DNA of 64,000 bases from Pannonibacter phragmitetus_B (GCF_050510895.1 NZ_JBNINT010000001.1:3410001-3474000), one strand, 5' to 3'. Shown: positions 9,873 to 19,895, numbered from the stretch's first letter. Numbers and translations are program-made. The notes: a model not told the origin generated them from the letters alone.

Positions 9873-10637
9873 TCAGACATGCTGGCCGCCATTGATGTGG
9901 ATCTCTGCACCCGTGACGTAGGAGGAAGGACTGCTACAGAGAAAGTGAATTGTATCAGCGACTTCAGCCGGCTGCCCAAGGCGCCGCAGAGGCAGGCCCT
10001 CCACCAGCTTCTCCGTTCCCGGTGACAGGATCGACGTATCTATTTCCCCCGGCGCAATAGCGTTGACACGGATGCCATGAGGTCCGAAATCAGCTGCCAT
10101 TTCGCGCGTTAGCGAGGCGAGCGCAGCCTTTGAGGTGGCATAGGCGGTTCCGGCGAAGGGATGCACTCTGACGCCTGCAATCGATGTGACATTGACGATG
10201 GAGCCCTGAGCGGCCTTCAGCTCGGGAAACAGCCCCCGCGCCAGCGTGATGGGCGCGAAGAAATTCACCTGGAACACCTGGTGCCACACATCGAGCGGCG
10301 TAGAGAATGAATCCAGCCGCTGCCCACCCTTGTCCTTGGGGCTGATACCGGCATTGTTGACCAGCGCATTGAGACGCGAGCCGTCGGCCCTCAGGCGGCT
10401 GCGGATCTCCTCGATCGCACCGGCAAGGCTCGCCGGGTCGGCCAGATCGACCTCGATGTGATCCTCAGGCCCCGACGGCCAGGGGCATTTGTCCGAAAAG
10501 GGGTGGCGCGAGCAGGTGATCACCCGCCAGCCGTCGGCAGAAAAGCGCTTCACCGTGGCGTAGCCGATGCCACGGCTTGCCCCCGTGAGCACGAGAACCC
10601 GGCGCGGAGCGGCGGCAGATGTGACAGCTTCACTCAT
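9873..10637 (-). CDS. Short-chain dehydrogenase/reductase (SDR)
   Basis: A 254-residue classical SDR, an NAD(P)-dependent oxidoreductase of unknown substrate. The cofactor motif TGASRGIG is at 18-25, NNAG at 94-97, the catalytic Ser is S152 and the YxxxK pair is Y166 and K170. The C-terminal segment VTGAEIHINGGQHV matches the family's usual ending. Arg22 in TGASRGIG and Arg44 after the second strand make NADP(H) somewhat more likely than NAD. It stands alone, divergent from bfd, so context gives no pathway. Confidence 0.9.
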   Translation of the reverse strand: MSEAVTSAAAPRRVLVLTGASRGIGYATVKRFSADGWRVITCSRHPFSDKCPWPSGPEDHIEVDLADPASLAGAIEEIRSRLRADGSRLNALVNNAGISPKDKGGQRLDSFSTPLDVWHQVFQVNFFAPITLARGLFPELKAAQGSIVNVTSIAGVRVHPFAGTAYATSKAALASLTREMAADFGPHGIRVNAIAPGEIDTSILSPGTEKLVEGLPLRRLGQPAEVADTIHFLCSSPSSYVTGAEIHINGGQHV

Positions 10638-10778
10638 GATTGGCCTTTGACGGAAAGATGCACTAGATAAAGTTGACTTGGCGTGGAAACTTTAGTTTAT
10701 CCCGCCGGTCGCGTGATAGCCAGATGGTCCATGAAAGGCCCATGGCAAGCTGTGCCGTAACCCAGACAAGTCCGGTTC

Positions 10779-11015
10779 ATGATCATCTGTTCCTGCAATG
10801 TGTTGTCCGACAAGCAGCTGCGTCAGGCGGCCGAGGAGATGCGTGCAGATCCGGACGCCCGGCTGCCCACGCCTGGCGCCGTGTTCCGCAAGCTCGGCTG
10901 CCGGCCGCGCTGCGGCGGATGTTTCCCGAATGTCATTGATATCATTCACCAGAACGCCGATAAGGCGGGAAGAAAAGCGGCAGCGCCACTGGAAGGCGAG
11001 CCAGAAGACCGCTAA
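10779..11015 (+). CDS. bfd: Bacterioferritin-associated ferredoxin
   Basis: A 78-residue [2Fe-2S] protein that passes electrons to bacterioferritin to release stored iron. The family pattern is intact: CSC at residues 4-6 and the CGGC pair near residue 45, within the short helical Fer2_BFD fold. The C-terminal 20 residues are low-complexity and charged. bfr follows 32 bp downstream on the same strand, so the two are probably co-transcribed, as in many Alphaproteobacteria. No iron-responsive operator could be recognised with confidence in the 140 bp upstream. Confidence 0.94.
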   Translation: MIICSCNVLSDKQLRQAAEEMRADPDARLPTPGAVFRKLGCRPRCGGCFPNVIDIIHQNADKAGRKAAAPLEGEPEDR

Positions 11016-11047
11016 AATCAACAAGCACCACTGAGAGAGAGGCTGCC

Positions 11048-11533
11048 ATGAAGGGCGATACCAAGGTCATCGAATATCTGAACAAGGCCCTGCGCCATGA
11101 GCTGACGGCCGTCAACCAGTACTGGCTGCATGGACGCCTGCTGGAAGACTGGGGCTTCACCAAGCTCGCCAAGAAGGAGCGCGAGGAATCCATCGAGGAG
11201 ATGCAGCACGCCGACAAGCTGATCGAGCGTATCCTCTTCCTCGAAGGCCACCCGAACCTGCAGACTCTGGACCCGCTGCGCATCGGCCAGTCCCTGAAGG
11301 AATGCGTCGAGTGCGATCTGGCTGGCGAATACTCCGCCCGCGCCCTCTACAAGGAAGCCCGCGAAGTCTGCCACGAGGCTGGCGACTATGTGACCATGGC
11401 CCTGTTCGAGCAGCTGATGGCAGATGAGGAAAGCCACATCGACTTCCTCGAAACCCAGCTCGAACTGATCGAGCGTATCGGCATCGAGCGCTATGGCCTG
11501 CTGCAGGCAGAGCCGGCGAACGCTGCCGAGTAA
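11048..11533 (+). CDS. bfr: Bacterioferritin
   Basis: A 161-residue subunit of the haem-containing 24-mer iron store. The ferroxidase ligands are all present at the standard numbering: E18, E51, H54, E94, E127 and H130, and the haem-binding methionine is M52. It follows bfd as the second gene of the operon. AGAGAGGCTGCC before the ATG provides the ribosome binding site. Confidence 0.97.
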   Translation: MKGDTKVIEYLNKALRHELTAVNQYWLHGRLLEDWGFTKLAKKEREESIEEMQHADKLIERILFLEGHPNLQTLDPLRIGQSLKECVECDLAGEYSARALYKEAREVCHEAGDYVTMALFEQLMADEESHIDFLETQLELIERIGIERYGLLQAEPANAAE

Positions 11534-11561
11534 GGCAGGCGGAAATCCGATGTATCTTTCG

Positions 11562-11597
11562 ACCCCGGTTCCGGCCCACGCCGGTGCCGGGGTTTTG
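11562..11597 (+). terminator. Intrinsic terminator of bfd-bfr
   Basis: ACCCCGGTTCCGG pairs with CCGGTGCCGGGGT apart from one wobble and one mismatch, around a 6-base loop, and TTTT follows. It starts 28 bp after the bfr stop. Confidence 0.85.
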
Positions 11598-11720
11598 CTT
11601 GGTCCGGGCAAAGAAAAGACGGGCCGGCCGCCGGGCCTCCGATCCACCGGCAGGGACTTCCGTCTCCCCTCGGCATGACCTAATCTGAAGGCGTCAAATC
11701 ACCTCCGGGAACCTCTTTCC

Positions 11721-12758
11721 ATGAATATCGACCTGCTCCGCCGCCTCTGCGAAACTCCGGGCGTGCCCGGCCATGAGCACCGGGTCCGTGCCCTCATCGA
11801 AGCCGAGATCAAGGATCTCTTCGACGAAGTGCGCACCGATGCCATGGGCTCGCTGCTGTGCCGGCGCGATCCGCGCAAGAAGTCCAAATCACCGCTGAAG
11901 GTGATGCTGCTCTGCCATATGGACGAAATCGGCTTCCTTGTTTCCCACGTGACGGACAAGGGCTTCGTCCATGTGCATCCGGTCGGCGGCTTCGACCCCC
12001 GCAACCTCTTCTCCCGCCGTGTCCTGGTGTCCACCGACAAGGGCGATTTCAAGGGTGTGATGAACCCCGGTGGCAAGCCGGTGCATATCTCTTCGCCGGA
12101 AGAACGCAAGAAGGTGCCGGAGCCGGATGAGTTCGTCATCGACATGGGCCTCGGTGAGAAGGCGAAGGACATTGTGCGCATTGGCGACATGGTGACCATG
12201 GACGAGCCCTTCCTCGAAATGGGCGACAGCATCGTCTCCAAGGCGCTGGACAACCGCATCGCCTGCTGGCTGGGCATTGAGGCCATCCGCGCACTCGGCA
12301 AGTCCAAGCATGAGTGCGAGATCCACGTGGCCTTTACCGCGCAGGAAGAAGTGGGCCTGCGCGGCGCCCGCACGGCGGCCTATGCCATCAAGCCGGACAT
12401 CGGCCTTGGTATCGACGTGACACTGGCCTGCGACACGCCGGGTGTGCCGGAGCAGGACCGCACCACGGTGATGGGCGGCGGCTTCGGCCTGCATGTGAAG
12501 GATGGTTCCTTCATTGCCGACCGGGCGCTCGTCAGCGAAATCGAGGACCTGGCCATCAAGGAAAAGATCCCCTACCAGCGCACCATGCTGCGCTCGGGCG
12601 GTCAGGATGGGGCAGCCGCCCAGCAGGCCGCGGCAGGTGCCCGCGCCGTCGGCATCGTGGTTGGCACCCGCTACATCCACACGGTCACCGAGATGATTGC
12701 CCGCAAGGATCTGGAAGCCGCCCGCGACATCATCGCGGCTTACCTGAAGAGCGTCTGA
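11721..12758 (+). CDS. M42-family metalloaminopeptidase (FrvX / glutamyl aminopeptidase type)
   Basis: A 345-residue cytoplasmic dinuclear-metal aminopeptidase of the PepA/FrvX type, which forms large tetrahedral shells in characterised members. The metal and catalytic residues can be placed: H66 in CHMDE, D177 in KALDNR, E209 and E210 in AQEEVG, D232 in GIDVT and H320 in RYIHT. The peptidase domain is split by the usual inserted beta-barrel domain (about 75-165). CCTCCGGGAACCTCTTTCC precedes the ATG. It is a single-gene unit between two terminators. Confidence 0.92.
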   Translation: MNIDLLRRLCETPGVPGHEHRVRALIEAEIKDLFDEVRTDAMGSLLCRRDPRKKSKSPLKVMLLCHMDEIGFLVSHVTDKGFVHVHPVGGFDPRNLFSRRVLVSTDKGDFKGVMNPGGKPVHISSPEERKKVPEPDEFVIDMGLGEKAKDIVRIGDMVTMDEPFLEMGDSIVSKALDNRIACWLGIEAIRALGKSKHECEIHVAFTAQEEVGLRGARTAAYAIKPDIGLGIDVTLACDTPGVPEQDRTTVMGGGFGLHVKDGSFIADRALVSEIEDLAIKEKIPYQRTMLRSGGQDGAAAQQAAAGARAVGIVVGTRYIHTVTEMIARKDLEAARDIIAAYLKSV

Positions 12759-12765
12759 TCCAGTG

Positions 12766-12802
12766 CCAGCCGCAGCGGTAACACGCTGCGGCTGGTTCTT
12801 TT
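12766..12802 (+). terminator. Intrinsic terminator after the M42 peptidase
   Basis: A perfect 12-bp stem (CCAGCCGCAGCG and its complement) with a GTAACA loop is followed by TTCTTTTG. It begins 8 bp after the stop codon. Confidence 0.9.
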
Positions 12803-13200
12803 GCCTGCGGGCTTGCCATCGGACGGCGGGCACGTATACTCGCGCTGCTTCCAATCCGGACTGCGGGATGAAACTGCCGTGACCCTGGCACCTTGCATCG
12901 CAAACATGACTGGCACCGCGCATGAGCTTTGTGCGCGCCGGTTTGCCGTGCGCCGTCTCCGCAACACCGCAGCGCAGGGCTCCGCCTGCGGACGATTTAG
13001 CCGCTCGGCCTGAGCCGGGCGCACGCACCTTTTCGCACCTGCCCAGCTTCTGGCCGCCGTCAGGCCTGCTGCCCGTCACATACCTGTGGCATGGCTGTGG
13101 CATCGCCTGCCTTTTCTGCTAAAAGACCCGCAATCCTCGCATTTGCCTCAAGCCCGTGGCCCGCTCCGGCGGCCACAGCCAACCAACGACCGAAGAGCTC
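12803..13200. other. Gene-free stretch upstream of pheS
   Basis: About 400 bp with no recognised gene. Small open frames exist but lack ribosome binding sites and family features. I looked for a phenylalanine-rich leader peptide with attenuator hairpins, as in the enterobacterial pheST operon, and did not find one. The pheST promoter should be in the last 100 bp. Confidence 0.5.
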
Positions 13201-14282
13201 ATGTCCGATATCGACAGCCTGTACTCCGAGATTTCCGCAGCCATCGCTGCGGCGGCAACCGAGGCCGCCCTTGAGGAGGTGCGCATTGCCGCCCTCGGCA
13301 AGAAGGGCAGCATCTCCGAACTGATGAAGACGCTGGGCTCCATGAGCCCGGAAGAGCGCCAGAGCAAGGGCCCGGCGCTGAACAGCCTGAAGACCCGCGT
13401 CGCCGACGAAATCACCGCCCGTAAGGAGGTGCTGAAGGAAGCGGCCCTTGAGGCGCGCCTTGCCAGCGAGCGGGTGGACGTGACCCTGCCGCTGCGCGCC
13501 GCCCCCGCCGAGACGGGCCGCGTGCATCCGATCGCGCAGGTGATCGACGAATTGACCGCCATTTTCGCCGACATGGGCTTTGCCGTTGCCGAAGGCCCGG
13601 ACATCGAGACGGACGAGCTGAACTTCACCGCGCTGAATTTCCCGCTCGGCCACCCGGCGCGCGACATGCACGACACGTTCTTCTTCAATCCGAAGGAGAA
13701 CGGCGAACGGCTGCTGCTGCGCACCCACACCTCGCCGGTACAGATCCGCACCATGCGCTCGCAGACCCCGCCGATCCGCGTCATCATTCCGGGCCGAACC
13801 TACCGCTGCGACAGTGACCAGACCCACACTCCGATGTTCCATCAGGTGGAAGGCCTCGTCATCGACAAGGGCAGCCACATGGGCCACCTGAAGTGGATCC
13901 TTGAAGAGTTCTGCAAGGCCTTCTTCGAGGTGAATGACATCAAGATGCGCTTCCGCCCGTCGTTCTTCCCCTTCACCGAGCCGTCGATGGAAGTCGACAT
14001 CCAGTGCGACCGCTCCGGCGCGGAGGTGAAGTTCGGCGAGGGCAATGACTGGCTGGAAATCCTCGGCTGCGGCATGGTGCATCCCAATGTCATCCGCAAC
14101 TGCGGACTGGATCCGGACGAGTATCAGGGCTTTGCCTGGGGCATGGGCATCGACCGCATCGCCATGCTGAAATACGGCATGCCGGACCTGCGCGCCTTCT
14201 TCGATGCCGATGTGCGCTGGTTGAAGCATTACGGCTTCCGCCCCTCGACCTGCCGACCCTGTTCGGCGGCCTGTCGAGCTGA
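13201..14282 (+). CDS. pheS: Phenylalanyl-tRNA synthetase alpha subunit, frame broken in the last 14 codons
   Basis: The catalytic subunit of the alpha2-beta2 class II synthetase that charges tRNA-Phe. The N-terminal coiled coil (about 1-85) is followed by the class II core with motif 2 (RPGRTYR-like, here IPGRTYRCDSDQTHTPMFHQ) and motif 3 (GMGIDRIAMLKYG). The ATG at 13201 starts the standard MSDIDSLYSEI; an upstream in-frame ATG at 13156 has no RBS. As given, the frame ends in an atypical Cys/Arg-rich tail with a stop at 14289. Adding one C to the run at 14241-14244 gives the normal ending LPTLFGGL and a stop at 14280-14282, so a lost base is likely. pheT follows after 72 bp. Confidence 0.96.
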
Positions 14283-14354
14283 GACCTGATTTTCTGACTG
14301 CGCCGGGCGCCCCCGAGGGCGGCAGCCAGGCGGCAACAAGATGAGATTGCACCG

Positions 14355-16772
14355 ATGAAATTCACCCTGTCCTGGCTCAAGGAGCATCTGGAGACCGAGG
14401 CAACGCTGGACGAAATCGTCGAGCGCCTGACCATGATCGGCCTCGAAGTCGAGGAGGTCACCGACCCGGCGGTCAAGCTCGCGCCTTTCCGCATCGCAAA
14501 GGTCGTCTCCGCCGAGCAGCACCCGAATGCGGACCGTCTGCGCGTGCTGAAGGTGGACAATGGCTCCGGCACCCTGATGCAGGTGGTCTGCGGCGCGCCC
14601 AATGCCCGCACCGGCCTTGTCGGCGTGCTGGGCCTGCCGGGCGATTATGTACCGGGCCTTGATGTCACGCTCTCCGTCGGCAAGATCCGCGACGTGGAAA
14701 GCTTCGGCATGATGTGCTCCGAGCGCGAGCTGGAGCTGTCGGAAGAGCACAACGGGATCATCGACCTGCCGGAAGATGCACCCGTCGGCATGTCCTATGC
14801 CGATTACCTCGGCCTCAATGACCCGGTGATCGAGATCGGCCTGACGCCGAACCGTCCGGACTGCACGGGCGTCTACGGCATTGCCCGGGATCTGGCAGCG
14901 GCCGGCCTTGGCAAGCTGAAGGAGCGCAAGATCACGCCGGTGCGTGGCAGCTTCCCCTGCCCCACGAACGTGACGCTGGACTTCGGCGATACGGATGCCC
15001 TGTGCAAGGCCTTCGGCCTGCGTCTGGTGCGCGGCGTGAAGAACGGCCCTTCGCCGAAGTGGATGCAGGACCGGCTGAAGGCCATCGGCCTGCGCCCGAT
15101 CAACGCGCTGGTGGACATCACCAACTACATGACCTTCGACCAGGCCCGTCCGCTGCATGTGTTCGATGCCGCCAAGGTGGCTGGCAATCTGGTGGTGCGC
15201 CGGGCGAAGGAGGGCGAGGAGATCCTCGGCCTCAACGGCAAGTCCTATCAGCTCGACGGCAGCATGTGCGTCATCTCCGATGACAAGGGTGTCGAGTCCC
15301 TTGGCGGCATCCTGGGCGGTGAACATTCCGGCTGTGACGAGACCACCGTGGACGTGCTGATCGAGTCGGCCCTTTGGGACGAGAACGGCATTGCCCGCAC
15401 GGGCCGCAAGCTCGGCGTCAACACCGATGCGCGCTACCGTTTCGAGCGCGGCGTCGATCCGGACTTCATGATCCCCGGCCTTGAAATGGCAACGCAGCTG
15501 GTGCTCGACCTGTGCGGCGGCGAGGCATCCGAACTCGTCACCACCGGCACCGTGCCGGAGAACGTGCGCATCATCGAGTTCCCCTATGCGGAAGTGAAGC
15601 GCCTGACCGGGCTGGAGGTTTCCAAGGTGGAAATCAACATGATCCTGAAGGCTCTGGGCTTCTGGGTCACCGGCCAGGGCGACGTGGTGCGCGTTGCCCC
15701 GCCGAGCTGGCGTCCGGACATTGAAGGCAAGGCGGACCTTGCCGAGGAAGTGGTGCGCATTGTCGGCCTCGACCGCGTCGCTCCCGTACCCCTGCCGCGC
15801 TCCGGCTCTGTTGGTGCCAAGGTGCTGACTACCGGCCAGATCCGCCGCTCCCGCGCCCGCCGCACGCTGGCCGCACGCGGCATGGACGAAGCGGTCACAT
15901 GGTCCTTCATCTCGAAGGATCAGGCAGAAGCCTTTGGCGGCGGCAACCCCGCTCTGGAACTGGCCAACCCGATTTCGGCTGACCTTTCCAACATGCGCCC
16001 CAGCCTGCTGCCCGGCCTCATCGCCGCTGCCCAGCGCAATGCCGACCGTGGCTTTGCCGATGTGGCGCTGTTCGAAGTTGGTCAGATCTTCGTGGACGAC
16101 ACGCCGGAAGGCCAGCGCATGGTGGCTGCCGGCATCCGCCGGGGCACTGCGAAAATGTCCGGCGGCGGCCGCCACTGGACGGGTGCAGCCGGGAGCGTTG
16201 ACGTGTTCGATGCCAAGGCAGATGCCGAAGCCGTGCTCGCCGCCATCGGTGCGCCGGTGGACAAGCTGCAGGTCTTCACCGATGCTCCGGGCTGGTTCCA
16301 CCCGGGCCGCTCCGGCGCGCTGAAGCTGGGTCCGAAAGTGGCGCTGGCGATGTTCGGCGAGATCCACCCGCGCACCCTCGGCCTGATGGATGCGGAAGGC
16401 CCGATGGTCGGCTTCGAGATCCATTTCGACGCCGTGCCGGAATCCAAAGCCAAGTCCACCCGCTCCAAGGGCGCGCTGGACGTGGCCGATCTGATGCCGG
16501 TGCGCCGCGACTTTGCCTTCGTGGTGAATGCGGATGTGAGCGCTGACAAGCTGCTGAAGGCGGCCAAGGGTGCCGACAAGGTGCTGATCAGCGACGTTGC
16601 GCTGTTCGATATCTACGAAGGCGCAGGCGTTGGCGAGGGCAAGAAGTCGCTTGCCATCGACGTGACCCTTCAGCCGAAGACCAAGACGCTGACGGAAGAG
16701 GAAATCGAGACCGTGGCGAAGAAGATCGTCGCTGCCGTCGAAAAGGCCACCGGCGGCACGCTGCGCAGCTGA
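14355..16772 (+). CDS. pheT: Phenylalanyl-tRNA synthetase beta subunit
   Basis: An 805-residue subunit, full length for the bacterial form. In order it has the tRNA-binding EMAP-like domain (about 40-150, with HPNADRLRVLKVDNG), the B3/B4 editing domain (around residues 220-390), the B5 domain with PSWRPDIEGKADLAEEVVRIVG, the catalytic-like core and the C-terminal anticodon-binding ferredoxin fold (PVRRDFAFVV). It is co-transcribed with pheS and ends before a strong terminator. Confidence 0.98.
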   Translation: MKFTLSWLKEHLETEATLDEIVERLTMIGLEVEEVTDPAVKLAPFRIAKVVSAEQHPNADRLRVLKVDNGSGTLMQVVCGAPNARTGLVGVLGLPGDYVPGLDVTLSVGKIRDVESFGMMCSERELELSEEHNGIIDLPEDAPVGMSYADYLGLNDPVIEIGLTPNRPDCTGVYGIARDLAAAGLGKLKERKITPVRGSFPCPTNVTLDFGDTDALCKAFGLRLVRGVKNGPSPKWMQDRLKAIGLRPINALVDITNYMTFDQARPLHVFDAAKVAGNLVVRRAKEGEEILGLNGKSYQLDGSMCVISDDKGVESLGGILGGEHSGCDETTVDVLIESALWDENGIARTGRKLGVNTDARYRFERGVDPDFMIPGLEMATQLVLDLCGGEASELVTTGTVPENVRIIEFPYAEVKRLTGLEVSKVEINMILKALGFWVTGQGDVVRVAPPSWRPDIEGKADLAEEVVRIVGLDRVAPVPLPRSGSVGAKVLTTGQIRRSRARRTLAARGMDEAVTWSFISKDQAEAFGGGNPALELANPISADLSNMRPSLLPGLIAAAQRNADRGFADVALFEVGQIFVDDTPEGQRMVAAGIRRGTAKMSGGGRHWTGAAGSVDVFDAKADAEAVLAAIGAPVDKLQVFTDAPGWFHPGRSGALKLGPKVALAMFGEIHPRTLGLMDAEGPMVGFEIHFDAVPESKAKSTRSKGALDVADLMPVRRDFAFVVNADVSADKLLKAAKGADKVLISDVALFDIYEGAGVGEGKKSLAIDVTLQPKTKTLTEEEIETVAKKIVAAVEKATGGTLRS

Positions 16773-16800
16773 CCGGGATAACCCCTGAAACAACAAGAAA

Positions 16801-16838
16801 GCCCCGCCGGAGACTGCTCCGGCGGGGCTTATGTTTTT
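16801..16838 (+). terminator. Intrinsic terminator of pheST
   Basis: A perfect 12-bp stem (GCCCCGCCGGAG and its complement) with an ACTG loop is followed by TTATGTTTTT. An A-rich stretch precedes it, so it may also work for the convergent pabBC transcript. Confidence 0.93.
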
Positions 16839-16898
16839 GGCGGAACGGCCACTGATCCTTGCAGACCCGCCTTGTGCCAAGCGCGCTGGCAGGAAGAC

Positions 16899-18764
16899 TT
16901 AGGCTTCTTCCTCCGGCAGAACCAGTTCCACCCGCACGAGGCCGCGCAGGGAGTTGCCCACATAGACGGGCGCGCCGGAGAAAAGATCGCCCCGCGTCAG
17001 GTCTGCTTCTGCGGCGAGCCGTTTGTCCAGCAGCGCCGCACGGAGTGTTCCGGGCAGCACGCCATGCCTCAGCGCCGGTGTGAGCAGGTGGCCATGACGG
17101 GCGATGAAGAGGTTGGTGAAGCTGCCCTCTGTCAGGAAGCCGTCCTCGTTCTCAAACAGGATCTCTTTGAACCCAGCCGCCATCGCCATCTTGAGGCTCT
17201 CGTCATACAGAGCGCGCCGGGTGGTCTTGTGGAAGAAGAACCGGTCCTCAGCCGAAGTGCGCGTGGACGAGAGGGTAACGGGCCACACTTCCCCCGGTGC
17301 CGTGGGCACGAAGTCCGCATGGGTGAGCGTCACGGTTCCATCCGCTGACAGCAACAGCCGCACTCTCTGCGGCCCCGTGAAGCCCTTGGCCAGTTCCTCA
17401 AGCTGCGCCTCGATGCTGTCCGGATCGCAGGTAAAGCCGAAATAGCGAGCACTGTCTGTGAGCCGCTCCTGATGCCGGGCAAGCAGCAGATAGCCATCCT
17501 CCGGTGTCCAGCCCAGCGTCTCGATCAGCTCGAAACTCTCATCGGGCGCCGTCAGAAAGCGCAGCTTCAAAAGGCATTCGTCATACTCGGGCGCTGCACC
17601 GGAATCAAACACCACCCCCGAGCCGATGCCCGCCTCACCCGTGCCGTCCTCTTTCAGCACCAGCGTGCGGATAGCGACGTTGAAGCTGAAATCGCCAGAG
17701 GGCGCGATGGAACCGATGGAGCCGGTGTAGACGCCGCGCGGCCCCGTCTCCTGCGCCCTGATGATCTGCATGGCGCTGAGCTTCGGCGCGCCCGTGATCG
17801 AGCCGCAGGGAAACAGGCCTTCGATGATCGCAGGAAGCGCCATGCCCGGCAGCAGCCGGCCAGAAACGCCGGTGACCATCTGGTGCAGGCTGCGGTAACG
17901 CTCCACCGCAAAGACATCATGCACGGCAACCGAGCCAGCCTCCGTCACCCGTGACAGGTCATTGCGCATGAGATCGGCGATCATGACATTTTCCGCCCGC
18001 TGCTTCGGGTCGCTGGCGAGACTTTCGGCAATCGCGGCATCTTCCGCAGTATCACGCCCGCGCGGGGCGGTGCCCTTCATCGGCCGGGTGCGCAGCGCTT
18101 CGCCCTTGCGCTCAAGGAACAGCTCTGGGGACAAGGAGACGATGGCCCGGTCGTCAAGCTTGATGAAAGCCGCATAAGGCACCGGCTGGCGGCGCAGCAG
18201 CCGGGCAAACTGCGCTTCCACCGGCCCGTGATGGGCAAAGCGGGCGCGCATGGTGAGGTTGGCTTGATAGATATCCCCCACCGCCAGATGATGCTGCACG
18301 GCGGCAAAAGCCTCGGCGTAGCGTGCCCGGTCCATGTCGTAGCTGAAACCGGAAACAGACGCCTCCGCTCCGCAGGACGCCTGTGCCAGCAGCGCAAGGG
18401 CCTCCGTCAACGTCAGTTCCTTCGGCGCATCGTAGACGCCGAACCAGCCCAGGAGCTCACCCGTGTTCTGATAATTCGCGGCCAGCTTCGGCTCGAAGGC
18501 GAAGCCGAACTCATAGGCAAAGAACCCGGCCAGATGCGCGCCGCCCTGACGTGCCGCTTCCAGCTCAGCCAGAAACGCCTGCGCTTCCTCCAGTTTGTGA
18601 CATGTGAGCACACGGCGCGGCGCAGCAAATAGCTTCGCCCTGCCCGTCTTCAACGCATCCACCAGCAGCACCGTGCCATCGGGCAAAGGTGCAGAGAGGT
18701 TGCCGGGGTCTATCGCGTGAGTGCCGTTCAAGGGAGCATCCGTCTGGTATGGAGGCGGATACAT
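16899..18764 (-). CDS. Bifunctional aminodeoxychorismate synthase component I / aminodeoxychorismate lyase (PabB-PabC fusion)
   Basis: A 621-residue fusion for p-aminobenzoate synthesis in the folate pathway. Residues about 1-380 are a chorismate-binding enzyme, with SPELFLERKGEALRTRPMKG and the active-site segment GSITGAPKLSAMQIIR. Residues about 400-621 are a class IV PLP aminotransferase-like lyase, with HKTTRR carrying the probable PLP lysine and EGSFTNLFI. PabB converts chorismate with ammonia to aminodeoxychorismate, and the PabC half releases pyruvate. The gene has no adjacent pabA; the glutaminase must be elsewhere. The far N-terminus (first 20 residues) is weakly conserved, so the exact start is uncertain. 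Confidence 0.93.
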   Translation of the reverse strand: MYPPPYQTDAPLNGTHAIDPGNLSAPLPDGTVLLVDALKTGRAKLFAAPRRVLTCHKLEEAQAFLAELEAARQGGAHLAGFFAYEFGFAFEPKLAANYQNTGELLGWFGVYDAPKELTLTEALALLAQASCGAEASVSGFSYDMDRARYAEAFAAVQHHLAVGDIYQANLTMRARFAHHGPVEAQFARLLRRQPVPYAAFIKLDDRAIVSLSPELFLERKGEALRTRPMKGTAPRGRDTAEDAAIAESLASDPKQRAENVMIADLMRNDLSRVTEAGSVAVHDVFAVERYRSLHQMVTGVSGRLLPGMALPAIIEGLFPCGSITGAPKLSAMQIIRAQETGPRGVYTGSIGSIAPSGDFSFNVAIRTLVLKEDGTGEAGIGSGVVFDSGAAPEYDECLLKLRFLTAPDESFELIETLGWTPEDGYLLLARHQERLTDSARYFGFTCDPDSIEAQLEELAKGFTGPQRVRLLLSADGTVTLTHADFVPTAPGEVWPVTLSSTRTSAEDRFFFHKTTRRALYDESLKMAMAAGFKEILFENEDGFLTEGSFTNLFIARHGHLLTPALRHGVLPGTLRAALLDKRLAAEADLTRGDLFSGAPVYVGNSLRGLVRVELVLPEEEA

Positions 18765-18851
18765 GCCGCGCTCATACCGCTAGGGCAAGCCCCAAAGCGG
18801 CATTCCATCCTGCTTCTGCGCCAGCCCCCAGCAGAAAGGCCATGTGCCGGG

Positions 18852-19826
18852 TCAGTACCACACCCCAAGCCCGCGTGCGCGGAAGCGCGGCTTGCCAATA
18901 TTCGGCACGAAGGACTTGCCGGCCACCGGTGCACCATGGTCGAAGACAAGCGGGTCACCATGGGCTGCCAGTTCGCGCAGGCGCTGCACACGCTCTTCGG
19001 TCTTGGGGTGAGTGCGCAGGATTGAGGGCTCGGGAATACGTGCGCCCGGCAGGGCCATCGCTTCCCACATACGGCCCTGCACACGCTCCAGCTTCAGCAG
19101 AGCAAAGGCAAGACCATCCGGGTCGCCGGTCAGTTCGGCAGCGCCCAGATCGGCATCGAATTCCCGCGTGCGCGACAGCGCCAGCTGCAGCAGTGTGCCC
19201 ACAGTGGGCGCGGCCATCAGCAGCACGATGAGCACCCATGGAACGCCTGCGCCACCTGCAATCATCGACGGGATATGGAACAGGAACAGGAGCAGCCCCA
19301 CGAAAGACATGGAGGAAGTCAGCCGCGCCACGATATCGGCCAGCGCCATCACCCGCACATCGCCATTGCGGATGTGGCTGACCTCATGCGCCATGACGCC
19401 CGCAAATTCGCGCAAGGTAAGCCCTCGGATCAAACCGTCCGTCACGCAGACGGCGGCATCTTCCGCCCGGCCTACGGCAAAGGCATTCATCATCCGGCTC
19501 GGCACGTAATAGAGCTTGGGCACGGCCGGCAGGCCTGCCCGGCTGGCGAGCACCGTCAGAACCTGATGGCCCTCGGGAAATACATGTTCCGGCAAATGCC
19601 GCGCCTTGTAGAGCCTCAGCACAAGCGCGGGCGACACATTCATCGCTCCGTAAAGCATGAAGCCGCCGCCTGCCAGCGCCCACAGCACGCCCGTCTGCCC
19701 GCCCAGCACATAGGCACAGACCACAAGCAGCGTAAGGCTGCCGGCGGCGAGGAATGCCGTGTGCAACCGGTTTTCAAATCCGCGCCGCCTGCGCAGCGCC
19801 GCATCAAGGACTGTGTTCTGGCTCAT
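18852..19826 (-). CDS. M48-family zinc metalloprotease (HtpX-like)
   Basis: A 324-residue membrane protease of the HtpX/Ste24 family, thought to degrade damaged membrane proteins. The zinc motif HEVSH gives H147, E148 and H151, and the third ligand is probably E220 in SRTREFDAD. Membrane segments lie at about 24-42 and 47-63 and again around 170-185 and 195-212, the two latter after the active site as in HtpX. The ATG at 19826 (MSQNTVLDA) is chosen over an upstream frame extension. The C-terminal 60 residues are unlike E. coli HtpX, so I do not assign the symbol. Confidence 0.88.
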   Translation of the reverse strand: MSQNTVLDAALRRRRGFENRLHTAFLAAGSLTLLVVCAYVLGGQTGVLWALAGGGFMLYGAMNVSPALVLRLYKARHLPEHVFPEGHQVLTVLASRAGLPAVPKLYYVPSRMMNAFAVGRAEDAAVCVTDGLIRGLTLREFAGVMAHEVSHIRNGDVRVMALADIVARLTSSMSFVGLLLFLFHIPSMIAGGAGVPWVLIVLLMAAPTVGTLLQLALSRTREFDADLGAAELTGDPDGLAFALLKLERVQGRMWEAMALPGARIPEPSILRTHPKTEERVQRLRELAAHGDPLVFDHGAPVAGKSFVPNIGKPRFRARGLGVWY

Positions 19827-19895
19827 GAGAAATAGGTAGGCGCATGCGCTGCCAATGTCATCCCCTGACGTCACCCCCGCTTGCTGAGGCCTGCC

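Noticed and set aside
12803..13200. pheST leader peptide and attenuator
   Set aside because: No short frame rich in Phe codons and no paired hairpins with a U-tract are seen.
14229..16880. 883-codon open frame on the minus strand opposite pheT
   Set aside because: It is the antisense shadow of a conserved, full-length pheT in G+C-rich DNA; its translation is rich in His, Arg and Gln with no family features.
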